From assembly GCA_963705155.1 (NCBI GenBank), contig CAVPJC010000013.1, positions 1 to 64,000 of the forward strand: a stretch of 64,000 nt of DNA, given 5' to 3'. Below are positions 1 through 10,303 of this stretch, piece by piece. Under the pieces are notes generated by a model that made no database searches, was not told the DNA's origin, and saw only the letters and a program-made list of their open reading frames with translations. The translations under genes were made by a program, and so were the position numbers. Source of the stretch: CAVPJC01 sp963705155. GTDB taxonomy: Bacteria > Chloroflexota > Anaerolineae > Anaerolineales > UBA4823. The first letter of the stretch is position 1, and each line of letters begins with the position of its first letter.

Positions 1-99
1 GCGCTGTATAAGCAAATTTACGGTGTAATCCCTCTGGCTTCCAGCGAGGACGATGAAGATTTTGAGGACTACGAGGAAGAGGAAGACGAAGAGGAATAA
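1..99 (+). CDS. C-terminal end of an unidentified protein with an acidic tail
   Basis: The window opens inside a plus-strand reading frame that runs from base 1 to the TAA at 97-99. Only 32 residues are visible. The last 17 or so are almost all Asp and Glu, with a few aromatic residues. Such acidic tails occur on many bacterial proteins and do not identify a family. A strong hairpin with a T-tract follows directly, so this is the last gene of its transcript. The start and function lie outside the window. Confidence 0.6.
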   Translation, partial: ALYKQIYGVIPLASSEDDEDFEDYEEEEDEEE

Positions 100-111
100 G
101 ATTTGAAATGA

Positions 112-150
112 CAACGCCGCAGGGCTGTTCACCTGCGGCGTTGTTTTATT
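112..150. terminator. Bidirectional rho-independent terminator
   Basis: A perfect 12-bp stem pairs 112-123 (CAACGCCGCAGG) with 132-143 around an 8-nt loop, followed by a T-rich run TTTTATTTTT at 144-153. It sits between the stop of the first gene (99) and the convergent stop of plsY (146), so it probably ends transcription from both sides. Confidence 0.9.
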
Positions 151-812
151 TTTCCGGGGTTGCTTTTCGCCGGGCGCGAAAACCTACAAAAACGCGGCCC
201 GTGCCATTCAGCAGGCGCTTGATGTTGGGCCGCAGCGCCCACATCAACACAAGTAAGGAGATGATGCCATACAAGGCATATTCCCAGGGGGAAGCACCGA
301 GCCAGGCACGATAAGCGAAAATCAGGGTAGAGATGAGTGCGGCGCTCATGGTGGTGACCAAAGCGTAGCCGCCAAAATACAGGATGATGGCTCCCAATGG
401 GACGATGATGAGGAGGCTGGGAAACCACAAACCCACCGAACCACCGACGCAGGGCACCACCGGCCCCGCCGCGAAAACGCAGGCGACCCTGATCATTGCG
501 CTCCAGGAGGAAAACGGAATAATTGTCACCCCCAGGATGGCCATTACAGGCGCAAATATCTCAATCCAGGGGTTGCCCGGTGTAGTTGCGCGTGCCAGCC
601 AAACCGTAGCCGCTGCTTTGAGCATATCTGCAAAAGCAGTTGAGCCCGGCCCATACACCGGCTGCGCGCATGGCATTCGTGCCGCCGGTGCGCCCGCTTT
701 CCACCTGGCGGATATCTTTGCCGGTTCGCAGCTTTACGATGAGCAATCCGAACGGAATGGATCCGGATAGGTAAGAGACCAGTAAAACCAGCATGGGGAC
801 CAGAATCTGCAT
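146..812 (-). CDS. plsY: PlsY glycerol-3-phosphate acyltransferase (frameshifted)
   Basis: PlsY is a polytopic membrane enzyme that transfers an acyl group from acyl-phosphate to glycerol-3-phosphate, the first acylation in phospholipid synthesis. The start at 812 gives MQILVPMLVLLVSYLSGSIP, with a GAGGA site upstream. The family motif SGSIPFG and the second glycine-rich motif (ESGRTGGTNAMRAAG) are clear. After about base 650 the frame changes. Around 545-460 a second frame carries NYSVFLLERNDQGRLRFRGG, the region of the third family motif, and the first frame then resumes with GLWFPSLL. Once spliced the protein is about 220 residues, normal for PlsY. Single-base errors are likelier than a dead gene. 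In the third motif the usual His reads as Asp. Confidence 0.85.
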
Positions 813-925
813 GCTCTGTTGTTCCTCGTTAATTACAGGCAGCACCGGTCGCCCGGTGGTCGACAGACTGTCCTTTTGGCGATAACAATAACACGTAGAA
901 CACGAAAGAGTTGCTTGAGCGTGGA

Positions 926-1347
926 TTATTCCACCAGCAACAACACTCCTGCGGCAGATTGATGGTTAATTCTGTAACCCCGGCACAGCCAGTCCCCCTT
1001 CATGGGTGACCAGATCAAATGGACGGCTTCCGGGTAATAGCACTCCGCAAGATCTGTGACCGAAGGCGCATCCGGGCCGCCGGGTGGGAGTGGTAAATGC
1101 CCACCAGCTCCAGCGCCTGGTTTTCCATCCAAACGAATGCATCCAATTGCTGGCGGGCGTCCAGGCGGAAACGCACCGGGCTGTGGAGAGTGTTGGTTAT
1201 GGGCATGACAACCCTGGCTCGCTCGCCAAGCCCGACAAGCAAACCGCAGGCTTCTTCGGGAAGATGCGCAAGCACATCGGCGCGCATTTGCTCCCACAGT
1301 GACACGGGAATGCAAAAAAGGGTATGGAACGAATTCAATGTAGCCAT
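926..1347 (-). CDS. JAMM/MPN-domain metalloprotease (frameshifted)
   Basis: This is a small zinc peptidase of the JAB1/MPN/Mov34 family, which cleaves isopeptide or C-terminal bonds. The sequence shows the N-terminal Glu in EEACGLLVG, then HSHP, and after a frame change near 1085 the continuation PDAPSVTDLAECYYPEA. Together these give the JAMM signature H-x-H-x(n)-S-x-x-D. Adding one G in the run near 1085 would join the two frames. The start is uncertain: ATG at 1347 is the best in-frame choice, but the upstream membrane gene reads straight into it. About 140 residues is normal for the single-domain bacterial form. It shares a strand with plsY and the membrane gene, so they may form an operon. 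Confidence 0.75.
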
Positions 1348-2136
1348 AAGCCGCTGCCAATAATACCACCAAAATAACGCCGGTTCACGGAATGCTTTTT
1401 TCACCGTTTCGCCTTCGGCAAGCCTGGCCGTAAGACTGGTGATAGCATAAGCCGGTGCAATCAGCGCCAGTCCGAAAGAGATGGGGGAAATCGGCAAATA
1501 ATGCAAGGCGGCGGCCAGTTGGGTGCATACCAGGGCAACCACCCCCGCCTGAAAAAGCCCAGACTCCGTGAAACCGTAGGTGCAGACTGCGTAAACTCAC
1601 CAGACCGGCTGCCAACAACACGGCAGGAAAAACCAGAAAAAGACGAGCGCCGCCATAACGCAAGGAGATGGTCAAGGTGAGGAACAGGGCAAAAGAGAGT
1701 GCGGTGGGACCAGCCGCCGCGACCGGTTGGCGAACATCTTCCGGGTCGATGGTGATGTATTCGGCGACCAATACCAACATAAGTATGCGCACCCAGGCCA
1801 AAGCTGGCCCACCATTGAAGTCCGAGGGGCAACTGAAAAAGTGGCAACCCGATAACCCAGGCGGTCGGCGGGGAGCATCCAATGTTCCAGGTTGCTGTGG
1901 GCGTGCAGGGCGGGGTGCTGGCGCAACAGCCAATCCGCGCCGGTGGCGGTCAGCCCGGCGACTAACAGGGCGATGGCGGTGCGGATGTCGATCTGGACGA
2001 TGTACACGCCAGGCAACTGCATAGATAGCTCCCGGACGGGAATATCCACAAAGCGTGCCAGCGCATACGCCAGTAGGATGGCAGCCGCCAGCACACTCAG
2101 CCGGTCTGCATCGGGCAAGTGACGGTGTTCGAGCAT
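1340..2136 (-). CDS. Unidentified polytopic membrane protein (multiple frameshifts)
   Basis: Pieces of one membrane protein lie in three frames: residues from the ATG at 2136 to about 1866, then a short segment with GLQWWASFGLG, then EYITIDPEDVRQP followed by two hydrophobic helices, and finally a segment from about 1540. I count at least three frame changes and about seven predicted membrane helices. The true C-terminus is unclear: one frame near 1372-1330 gives a good membrane helix (GVILVVLLAAAYGYIEF) but no stop, and another runs into the JAMM gene. I do not recognise the family with certainty. Position and strand suggest co-transcription with the JAMM peptidase. Confidence 0.6.
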
Positions 2137-2209
2137 GCGGGCATTTTACCATGACTCACAAAGATGGCTGCTTGAGCTGTAAATATGATGTAGACCGGAA
2201 TTAATCGGG

Positions 2210-2224
2210 TAAAATGGGTAAAAT
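2210..2224 (+). promoter_or_regulatory. Duplicated -10 box just before the methyltransferase start
   Basis: TAAAAT occurs at 2210-2215 and again at 2219-2224, and the ATG is at 2225. With the first box the start of transcription would fall within about a base of the ATG, giving a leaderless mRNA. There is no ribosome binding site. No good -35 is seen at 17 bases. Confidence 0.4.
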
Positions 2225-2796
2225 ATGCAGGCTTTTTTCCGGCGTATGTCATTCAACCTGTGGTATTTCCGCAGACCTCCCTGGGATACGGGCATCACTC
2301 CGCCCGAACTGATGGCGTTCGTGGCATCTCGACCGAGCGGCCGCGCCCTGGATCTGGGTTGCGGCACCGGGACGAATGCCATCACCCTGGCGCAATACGG
2401 CTGGCAGGTCACCGGGATCGATTTTGCGATGAAAGCGATCCGACTTGCCAGGCGCAAGGCGATTAAAGCCAGTGTGGTGATTGATTTCCACGTGGGCGAC
2501 GTCACGCGGCTGGAAGGCATCACGGGTCTGTTTGACCTGGTGCTGGATATTGGTTGTTTTCACAGCCTGACGCCGGAGGGTAAAGCATCCCTGGCTGCCA
2601 GACACCCGGGCTGCTCAACCCTGGTGGTACATTTTTGATGTACACTTTTGTGATGAAAGCAGACGAGTTGGGAATTGGCTTGCTGCCTGATGAGCTTGAT
2701 CTTTTGAACGACCGGCTGCGCCTGGTGGAGCGCCAGGATGGCAGTGATCGTGGTATGAGACCCTCAGCCTGGCTCCGGTTTGAACTATATAGGTAA
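2225..2796 (+). CDS. Class I SAM-dependent methyltransferase (frameshifted)
   Basis: The protein has a Rossmann-type SAM-binding fold. Motif I is ALDLGCGTGTNAI at about residues 40-52, followed by the acidic residue in VTGIDFAMKAI and the motif IV region FDLVLDIGCFHSL. The first frame stops at 2638, but homology continues in another frame from about 2605 (LLNPGGTFLMYTFV) to the TAA at 2794-2796, so one base is wrong near 2600. The spliced length is about 190 residues, typical of small thioether-type methyltransferases. The substrate cannot be deduced. The next gene starts 4 nt after the stop, so the two are probably one operon. Confidence 0.8.
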
Positions 2797-2800
2797 TGGT

Positions 2801-3743
2801 ATGCGACTTTTATTTTTATTTTTGGATGGTGTGGGTCTAGGCGCAGCAGATCAGGCAACCAATCCGTTTGCCCGGGCGGAGATGCCCCACCTTTCGGCTC
2901 TGCTGGGAGGCCGGGCGTTGACTCTGGCAGCGCTGGACGGCAAGCCGGTGTTGGAAACTGAGCGGGCAACGCTGCTGGCGCTGGATGCCGGTCTGGGTGT
3001 TGAAGGTCTCCCTCAGTCGGCTACCGGGCAGGCCGTGCTGCTTACCGGGCAGAACATCCCGGTTGATATTGGCTACCACTACGGGCCCAAACCCAACCCG
3101 GCTGTGGCTGCTTATTTGCGCAACGGTAACCTGTTCAACACACTGCGGAAGCAAGGGCGTCGTGCCGCGCTGATAAATGCCTACCCGCCGCGGTATTTTG
3201 AGGCCATCCAGTCTGGGCGGCGCATTTTCTCCTCGATACCGCTGGCAGTAACCAGCGCGGGTATCCCGTTGATGACTTCGGATGATCTCAACGCCGGCAG
3301 GGCATTGTCAGCCGATTTCACCTCCGTGGATGGCTTGAGCAGCTCGGTCTGCAGGGAGCGCCGCTGTTCAGCCCCTGGCAGGCAGGCCGGAAACTGGCAG
3401 AGCTGTGTACGGGATTTGACCTGACCTTTTTTGAGTATTGGCTGACCGATTATGCCGGACACAAGCAGGAGATGGAACCAGCCCTGGCGCTGCTGGCGCA
3501 ATTTGACCAGGTGCTGGGCGGGCTGGTGGAAGCCTGGCAAGATGACCAGGGATTGGTGCTGATCACCTCGGATCATGGCAATCTGGAAGATTTGACCACA
3601 CGCCGGCATACGCCTAACCCGGTGCCGGGATTGCTGGTGGGGGAGACAGCGCTGCGGCGAAAATTTGTTGGTGCAATGCCTGATTTGCCAGCCTGTTGGG
3701 TGTAGCGCCGGCGGTGCTCGATTTTTTGCTAGCGTCCAGTTAG
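2801..3743 (+). CDS. Phosphoglycerate mutase-like metalloenzyme (alkaline phosphatase superfamily, frameshifted)
   Basis: The N-terminus MRLLFLFLDGVGLGAAD carries the first metal-binding Asp of the alkaline phosphatase/phosphopentomutase/iPGM superfamily. Near the C-terminus LITSDHGNLEDLTTRRHTPN supplies the second metal site (D-H-G and the later His). I chose the ATG at 2801 because of the AGG-rich site at 2791 and the tight spacing to the methyltransferase. The frame breaks near 3325, where one C appears missing and RGWLEQLGLQGAPLFSPW follows, and again near 3690, where a missing G restores DLASLLGVAPAVLDFLLASS to the TAG at 3743. The spliced length is about 313 residues, shorter than true iPGM, so the substrate is unknown. 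Confidence 0.75.
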
Positions 3744-3781
3744 GCGGCTGACCTGCCTTTATCCGGCGCCGGTTTTGGATA

Positions 3782-3787
3782 TATAAT
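3782..3787 (+). promoter_or_regulatory. -10 box for degV
   Basis: TATAAT lies 72 nt before the degV ATG in an AT-rich patch between two GC-rich genes. The -35 region (around 3759-3764) is a poor match, so only the -10 element is supported. Confidence 0.45.
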
Positions 3788-3859
3788 TAATTACAGGTGG
3801 GGGGAATAACCTTTTGTCTGATTGATACCCTCAATCCTTGGCTGGGAGAGGAGTGTGTC

Positions 3860-4732
3860 ATGCCCAATGTTGCGATTGTCACCGATAGCTGCGCCAGCAT
3901 TCCGGAAAGCCTGCTGGAATCGCTGAATATCCAATGGGTGCCGTATTATATTCACCGCGGCAGTGAAGTGCTGCGTGATCTGGTCACCATCCAGCGGGAG
4001 GCATTTTACAACTGGCTGCCAACAGCTCGGGAGCTGCCTAAAACAGCCAGCCCCGGACCGGGTGATTACCTGACGGTATATGAGAAACTTGTTGACGAGG
4101 GAGTGGAAGAGGTGGTCAGCATCCACATGACCTCGCGCGGTAGCGGAGCTTACCAGGCGGCAGTGGCAGCACAGGACATCGCCCGTGAGATGCTTCCGAA
4201 GCTCAAAATTGAGGTCATTGATACCCTCAACGTTTCCATGTGCCATGGATGGATGGTGATTGAAGCGGCGCGCGAAGCCTTGCTCGGCCGCCCGTTGAGC
4301 ACGATCGTCGCACAAGTCAAAGCATTGATACCGTTGACCAAAATGATCCAGACGGCGGATACGCTCAGGTACCTGTATATGGGTGGGCGGATTGGCAAGG
4401 CCAAGCACCTGGTGGGTACGCTTCTGAACATCAAACCACTGATCAGCATGGAAGATGGGGTTATTGTGCCGGTTGGAACGGCGCGCAGCCGCGGCCAGGC
4501 TTACCGGATGATGGTGGAAAAAATCGAGGCCGCCGTAGGATCCATGGGAAAGATTAAGGTTGCCTATGTGCACGCCGCGGCGCGAGAGGAAGCCGAGAAA
4601 ATTCGCAGCATGGTGGAAGAACGGATGGAATGTGTGGAAACCATCATCGCCGAGCTTTCACCGGCGCTGGGAGTGCATACCGGCCCGGGAACAGCAGGAT
4701 TGTGCTATTACCCGGTGAAATCCCTCATCTGA
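3860..4732 (+). CDS. DegV family fatty-acid-binding protein
   Basis: DegV proteins bind a free fatty acid; in Firmicutes the homologous FakB presents it to the kinase FakA for phosphorylation. The N-terminus VAIVTDSCASIPESL is the family hallmark, and SIHMTSRGSGAYQAA carries the conserved Ser/Thr-rich loop that contacts the carboxylate. The Arg of GGRIGK and the C-terminal HTGPGT are also conserved. The ATG at 3860 follows GGGAGAGGAG with good spacing, so 290 residues are encoded, the normal length. The gene is intact. It has its own -10 box and stands near other lipid genes (plsY, fabF, acyl-CoA ligase). No FakA-like kinase is in the window. Confidence 0.9.
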   Translation: MPNVAIVTDSCASIPESLLESLNIQWVPYYIHRGSEVLRDLVTIQREAFYNWLPTARELPKTASPGPGDYLTVYEKLVDEGVEEVVSIHMTSRGSGAYQAAVAAQDIAREMLPKLKIEVIDTLNVSMCHGWMVIEAAREALLGRPLSTIVAQVKALIPLTKMIQTADTLRYLYMGGRIGKAKHLVGTLLNIKPLISMEDGVIVPVGTARSRGQAYRMMVEKIEAAVGSMGKIKVAYVHAAAREEAEKIRSMVEERMECVETIIAELSPALGVHTGPGTAGLCYYPVKSLI

Positions 4733-4865
4733 GCAATGTACAATGTTGGGAAGGATCACCCTCGGCCGAGTACACCATGGTGCCCATGCCCAATTTTCCA
4801 CGATAAACCGGGTTGGTGTGACTGCGCTTTCAGTATGGAACCAGGGGCTGTTTCTACCAGCTTCT

Positions 4866-6116
4866 CTATTCAGAGAAACCCTTAAAGATCAAGGCTGAAT
4901 TGTGCCCACCAAAGCCGAGGGAAAGCGACATGGCTGTTTCCACTGCAACAGAACGCGCCTGCAGGGGAACGTAGTCCAGGTCGCACTGGGGATCGGGGCT
5001 GGTCAGGTTGATGGTGGGTGGAACGCGGCCGTTCAGGATAGCCTGGGTGCATACCACGGCTTCAAACGCTCCGGCGCCGGCAAGCATGTGACCCGTGCAA
5101 GATTTGGTTGAGCTGACCGGGATCATCTGTGCGGCTTCTCCCAGCGCGGCGTGGATGGCGCGCGTTTCGGCGGGATCGCCGCCGGGTGTGGCAGTGCCGT
5201 GGGCGTTGATGTAGGACAGCCGGTCGGGCGCCAGGCCGGAACGCTGCAAAGCCAACCGAATACATGCGGCTGCACCCAGGCCCCGGGTATCCGGGGCGGT
5301 GAGGTGGGCGGCATCTGACGTGGCAGCATAAGCGATCAGCTCAACCAGGGGGCGGGCGCCGCGCTGCAAAGCCACCTCCAGGTCTTCCAACACCAGCAGA
5401 GCGCCGCCCTCGGCAATGACGAAGCCATCCCGATCCGCGTCAAAGGGCCGGCTGGCCCCGCCGGGATCATCGTTGCGGTGTGAGAGGGCGCGCATGCGGT
5501 CAAAAGCGGCTACACCGATGGGGGTGACGGCTGCCTCGAACCCGCCGGTGAGCATGGCCTGCGCATGCCCGCGGCGGATGGTTTCAAAAGCCTGCCCAAC
5601 AGCATCAGCTCCGGTGGCGCAGGCTGACCCGACACCAAAATTTGGCCCGCGCGCTCCGGTGCGAATGGCGATTTGCACGGCGGGCACATCGATGGTGATC
5701 GTAGGAATGAGGAAAGGGTTGACCCGCCGCGGACCTTTTTCTATGAGCACATTGAGCTCGCTGGTATAGGTTTGGATTCCACCTACCCCTGAGCCAACGA
5801 TCACGCCCACTTCGTAGGGATCGAACTGCTTTATCGAGAATTGAGCCTGGTCAAGGGCCTGTTCCAGGGCCGCCAGGGCAAACTGGGTGAAACGGTCAGC
5901 TCTCCGGGCATCCCGGGCATCCATGCAGGTTAGGGGATCAAAGCCGTGGGCTTCGCCGGCAATGCGTACATCGAAACCGCTGGCATCAAACAGGCTGATG
6001 GGGGCAATCCCCGAGCGCCCAGCCACCAGGTTATTCCAGGCGGTGTTGACATCCAGCCCAACCGGCGAAATGACGCCCATACCGGTGATCACTACGCGGC
6101 AGTTATTTGAGTCCAT
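4866..6116 (-). CDS. fabF: Beta-ketoacyl-ACP synthase II (FabF)
   Basis: FabF condenses malonyl-ACP with a growing acyl-ACP in type II fatty acid synthesis. The catalytic triad is visible: Cys in VGSACATGADAVGQAFE, His in NAHGTATPGGDPAET and His in SSTKSCTGHMLAGAGAFEAV. The C-terminal glycine loop SLSLGFGGHNSALIF is also intact. At 417 residues it has the usual length and no frame break. The ATG at 6116 gives MDSNNCRVVITGMG; a TTG at 6125 in the same frame has the better-placed GGAGG site and could be the real start. No other fab genes are adjacent. Confidence 0.92.
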   Translation of the reverse strand: MDSNNCRVVITGMGVISPVGLDVNTAWNNLVAGRSGIAPISLFDASGFDVRIAGEAHGFDPLTCMDARDARRADRFTQFALAALEQALDQAQFSIKQFDPYEVGVIVGSGVGGIQTYTSELNVLIEKGPRRVNPFLIPTITIDVPAVQIAIRTGARGPNFGVGSACATGADAVGQAFETIRRGHAQAMLTGGFEAAVTPIGVAAFDRMRALSHRNDDPGGASRPFDADRDGFVIAEGGALLVLEDLEVALQRGARPLVELIAYAATSDAAHLTAPDTRGLGAAACIRLALQRSGLAPDRLSYINAHGTATPGGDPAETRAIHAALGEAAQMIPVSSTKSCTGHMLAGAGAFEAVVCTQAILNGRVPPTINLTSPDPQCDLDYVPLQARSVAVETAMSLSLGFGGHNSALIFKGFSE

Positions 6117-6212
6117 GGTTGGCAATTATTCCACAGTTACCTCCATCTTTGGGTGGAAATTTGATTAAGAAAAATTGCTCTCGCAAAGCCCTATCGGATT
6201 TGCCGCGGCAGT

Positions 6213-6251
6213 TAAAAACAAAAGGAGCCAGACTGGACCTCGCCTGGCTCC
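6213..6251 (-). terminator. Rho-independent terminator of the acyl-CoA ligase gene
   Basis: On the minus strand GGAGCCAG (6251-6244) pairs with CTGGCTCC (6231-6224) and is followed by TTTTGTTTTT. It begins about 20 nt after the stop of the ligase gene. Confidence 0.85.
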
Positions 6252-6270
6252 CTGCCTGACATCGTACAGG

Positions 6271-7952
6271 TTACTTGACTGTCTCTTTGTGCTGCCGCAC
6301 CAACTCACGGCGCAGGATCTTGCCGACGGTGGTTTTTGGCAGCTCGGTGCGGAATTCCACATGGGTGGGTACTTTGAATTTGGCCAGGCGATCTTTGCAC
6401 CAATCACGCACCTCTTCCTCGGTCAGGTTTTCGCCGGGCTTGACCACAATCCAGGCTTTCACGGTTTCACCGCGGTAAGGATCGGGAATGCCTGCCACAC
6501 CCACTTCCAGCACTTTGGGATGATCGGAGATAACCTCTTCCACCTCGCGGGGCCATACCTGATAACCGCCGGGTTTGATCAACTCTTTCTTGCGGTCAAC
6601 GATGTAGAAGTAGCCGTCTTCGTCCATGCGAGCGATATCGCCGGTATATAACCAGCCATCCCGCAGGGTATTTACCGTTTCGGTGGGCATGTTGTGGTAA
6701 CCCTTGAAGACCTGCGGGCCTTTGATGACCAGCTCGCCCACCTCGCCTGGAGCCAGTACGGTCACTTCATCGTCCAGACTGATGACACGCACATCAACAT
6801 CTGGCAAAGGCAGGCCGATGGAGCCGGTCCGGTTTTCACCCAGCAGCGGGTTGCAGTGAGTGGCGGTGGGCGCTTCGGAGAGACCGTAGCCCTCGAACAG
6901 CTTGCCGCCCGTCAGGGCTTCAAAACGCTCTTTGGTTTCGCGCATCAACGGGGCCGAGCCGGAGATGCAGGCCTTAATGCTGTTGAGCACATACTTGCCA
7001 GCCAGGACATCGGGGTGGTTGTTTATCGCATTGTACAGGGTGGGAACACCAGGGAAGACGGTGGTTTTGTATTTCTGGATGTTAGCCAGCACATCCTTCA
7101 GATCCGCGGGTTGGGCACCATCACCATTGCGGCGCCGGTGCGGATGGAGAAAAGCATGCCCGCAACCATGCCGTAAACATGGAAGAGCGGGATGCCCATG
7201 AGGGTGACTTCTTTACCGTCCTCGGCAGTGACAAACCACTCGCGAATTTGCAGAGCATTTGCAACCAGGTTAGCGTGTGTAGCGATAGCGCCTTTGGAGA
7301 CGCCCGTGGTGCCGCCGCTGTACTGGAACAGGGCAGTATCCCCGGGGCCGACATCGACTTTGGGCCGGTCTTCGGGTTTGTGTCTGGCAATCAGATCCTG
7401 CATCCAGACATCCTCGGCAGCCAGGGTGACCCGGAAACCACCCTTCTTTTCACGGGTGAGGGTGAAGAGGAAGGAGAGCAGCGGCGGGAGGGTTTCTTTC
7501 AGATTGGTCACCACCACCTTACGGACTTTTGTCTTGGGCTGCACTTCCTTGATCAGATTGTAGAAATTGCTCATCACCAGCATCACCTCGATGCCGGCAT
7601 CATTGGTCTGGTGTTCGATTTCTCGGGAACTGTAAAGGGGATTGGTAGCTACCACCACACCACCCAGCTTCAGCACGGCGAAATAAGCCATAACAAACTG
7701 GGGTGTGTTCGGCATAAAAATTCCCACCCGGTCACCCTTCTTCACTCCCAGGTCGGCCAGGCCGGCAGCCAGCCGGTCGGTCAGATCATTCATTTCCTTG
7801 TAGGTGATCTTTGCCCCTTTGAAAATGGTACAGGGAGCATCGGCATATTTCCGGGCTGCTTCATCCAATAATGCATAAAGCGGAATCTGCGGATACTCAA
7901 TCGTCTGGGGCACGCCAGCGTCGTAGCGTTTGATCCACGGTCGGTCTTCCAT
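6271..7952 (-). CDS. fadD: Long-chain fatty-acid CoA ligase (one frameshift)
   Basis: This ANL-superfamily enzyme adenylates a fatty acid and transfers it to CoA. Motifs in order: the P-loop-like YSGGTTGVSKG, YGLSEAPTATHCNP, YTGDIARMDEDGYFYIVDRKK with the adenylate-binding Asp and Arg, and the C-terminal catalytic Lys in KTTVGKILRRELV. The frame breaks once at about 7095: the first part ends NPRI-stop, and restoring one G gives PRDLKDVLANIQK, which continues to 6271. The spliced length is about 560 residues, normal for FadD. The start at 7952 follows a strong AGGAGGAGGAA site. The exact chain-length preference is not visible. Confidence 0.9.
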
Positions 7953-8110
7953 TTCCTCCTCCTGTTCGACTGTTCTGGCAATAAATAACGGGGACTGTAT
8001 CTATAAAATAGTATAGAGGGAACCGGCTGGATTGTCAAATATTTTCTTAAGGTCAGGGCTTAATTCGCGGTAGAATGGGGGCTAATTTCAGCTTGTTTCA
8101 GGAGAATGGT

Positions 8111-8867
8111 ATGGTGAGTAATGGTTTTTATATACCCGATAGCGCCATGGTAATTGTGGCGCACCCGGATGATATCGAATTTTCGTGTGCAGGAACGCTT
8201 GGCTCGTTGGGCGCGTGCCGGTGCGCGGCTAAGCTACGTATTATGCACAAGCGGCGATGTGGGGATTGCGGACGCTGGAATGACAAAAGCACGGGCAACG
8301 GAGATCCGCGAAGCCGAGCAGCGCGCAGCGGCGGCTGTTGTGGGTGCGCAGGAAGTGGTCTTCCTGGGTGAGCCGGATGGTATGCTGCAAGCCACCCTGG
8401 AGCTGCGCAAGAAGCTGGTGCGTGAGATCCGCCGTTTCAAACCCGAAGTGGTGATAACCGGTGATCCAACGATTGTGTGGTCTGGCGATAGTTATATCAA
8501 TCACCCTGACCACCGCGCTGCATCCACCGCTGCCCTGGATGCTGTTTTTCCGGCAGCCGGCCAACCCAATCTTTTCGAAGAGCTGGAGGCCGAAGGGCTA
8601 AGCGCCCACAAGCCGCGCAAGGTTTATGTTACCGGTTGGTCACAAACTGAGCTGTACGTCAACATCAGCGAGACGATCGATGTCAAAGTTGCGGCGCTGC
8701 GGGAGCACAAAAGCCAGATGAAAGATTGGGACCCGGAGCCGCGGGTGAAGGAATGGGCGGCCGAACGCGCCAAAGGCAAGGAAATGGCCTATGCCGAAGC
8801 CTTCCGTGTGGTCACACTGGTAGGTGACGAAGACTGGGAAAAGAGCAAAGGCAGGGTGCGCGATTAG
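8111..8867 (+). CDS. PIG-L family N-acetylglucosaminyl deacetylase (frameshifted)
   Basis: PIG-L/LmbE enzymes are zinc hydrolases that remove N-acetyl groups from sugar conjugates. The zinc ligands are seen as AHPDD (residues 17-21) and NHPDH near residue 125. The ATG at 8111 follows GGAG at 8101; an upstream ATG at 8075 has no site. The frame shifts near 8200: AGTL continues as ARWARAGARLSYVLCTSGD in the next frame. The spliced length of about 250 residues is normal. The substrate could be GlcNAc-inositol-type thiol precursors or a glycolipid; the sequence does not decide. Confidence 0.85.
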
Positions 8868-8902
8868 CGCCGGCGATTAGCGCCCGGATTGATTGGCTTT
8901 TT

Positions 8903-9965
8903 TTAAATCATCCCGTAGCGCTTCAGCGCAGTATCCAGAATCATATTGACCAGGAAGGTGTGATCCACACCTTCGGCGGCGGCTTCGATGACCAGGTCGG
9001 AAACGCCCGGTGATAGCCCCGGCAGAGGATTGATTTCCAGGATGTAGGGCTTCCAATTATCATGCTCATCCAGGCGAAAATCGACGCGTGAAACATCCAG
9101 ACCACCGGTAACGCGGAAGACGGCTGCTGTCAGCCAGTTTAACTCGTCGACCATATCGTCATCCAGCGGAGCCGGGCACAGGTAATCCAGCTTATCGGCC
9201 AGTTCAACCTTCAACCGGTTGCTGTAAACCACATCTGAGTCCTCAAATGGTTTCAGGTTTACTTCCATGGGGGGAAAGAAGCGCAGACCAGCCTGGATGC
9301 GTGGAGCTTCGTCGTCGTCGGGCAGGCGGCGGGAAACCGGGCCAATCAAGTTGCCCACCAGCCCCACGGTGACTTCGCGACCCTCGATATAATCTTCCAC
9401 CAGAGCTGTCTGTTTGTAGCGCTCCAGGATATGGGTGACCTGCTCTCGCAATTCTTCTTCATTGCGTACAATGGATTTACTTGAGACCCCCATGCCAGTG
9501 CCTTCCCGGCTGGGTTTAACGAAAAGAGGAAAGTGCATATCCGGGCTGAGCATCTCATCAGCCCGCTCAAAGCTCTGGAAGGATGGGGTTGGCAGATCGT
9601 GATAAGCAAGGACGCGCTTGGTCATCGACTTATCCAGCGCAAGAGCCAGGGTGAGCACCTTTGAACCGGTGTAAGGTATACGCAGCATCTCCAGTAGGCC
9701 AGGTACCTGGGATTCGCGCGAAGTCGCCGTAATGTCCTTCGCAGATATTGAAACAAATATCGGGTTTGTATTTCTTGAGGCTGTCGATCAAGGTGAAATT
9801 GCCTTCGAGAAATTCGCAGGAATTTCCGCCGGCGCGAATGGCGCTGACCAATGCATTAATGGTGTTTTCTAAGTCCAGGTCGGCCCACTGGTCTTCTGGC
9901 ATACCTTCAAATTTAGGTGCGTTTGCTTTCAGATTCGCCAGAAGCGCAACGCGAAATTTTTTCAT
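8903..9965 (-). CDS. D-alanine-D-alanine ligase family ATP-grasp enzyme (one frameshift)
   Basis: ATP-grasp ligases of this family join D-alanine (or another amino acid) using ATP, usually for peptidoglycan precursors. Visible are CEGHYGD, the ATP-binding segment PLFVKPSREGTGMGVS, VEDYIEGREVTVGLVG, and the Mg-binding end RVDFRLDEHDNW and ILEINPLPGLSPG. Near 9725 one extra T breaks the frame; without it the text reads GHYGDSRESQVPGLLEML, the family consensus. The spliced length is about 354 residues. The minus-strand -10 candidate TATAAT is at 10062-10067. Because it stands alone, without mur genes, D-Ala-D-Ala specificity is likely but not certain. Confidence 0.85.
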
Positions 9966-10303
9966 CTCGTTCTCCGGTTGTGATCGAGCACATCGAGGAT
10001 TTCTTGGACAACCTAAAGACGCCCGCTGTCTTACGGGGCAGACAGGCTGTCAAGCGGTTTTATTATATCTTTATCCACCAAATTTGCACACGATTGTTCC
10101 TGCATTCTTTGATGATAATCGCGTGAGCAGCTCGAAAGGGTGGCAGTCATGGACAGCTTCTTGCAATATTGAAAGTGGTTTTTTGCGTTTCTGTCAGCAT
10201 CCATACGGGTAAAATCACTTTCCTGGCTTCATGTATGGAATATAATCAATAAGGCCCTGGTCAAGTTATTTATTTGGAAGACGATGAGGCCGGTGATGGG
10301 AAG
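9966..10303. promoter_or_regulatory. Divergent promoter region between the ligase and the GGDEF-EAL gene
   Basis: These 338 bases hold no gene. On the plus strand TATAAT at 10241-10246 lies about 60 nt before the ATG of the GGDEF-EAL gene. On the minus strand TATAAT (10062-10067) and a separate TTGACA (around 10048-10053) could serve the ligase gene, but they are not at consensus spacing from each other. The arms CTGTCTTACGGGGCAGACAG at about 10026-10045 form a short hairpin. Confidence 0.45.

Noticed and set aside
4733..4865. Short open frames between degV and fabF
   Set aside because: Three frames are open over about 130 bases, but none has a ribosome binding site, family resemblance or codon pattern that stands out. 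I list no gene here.
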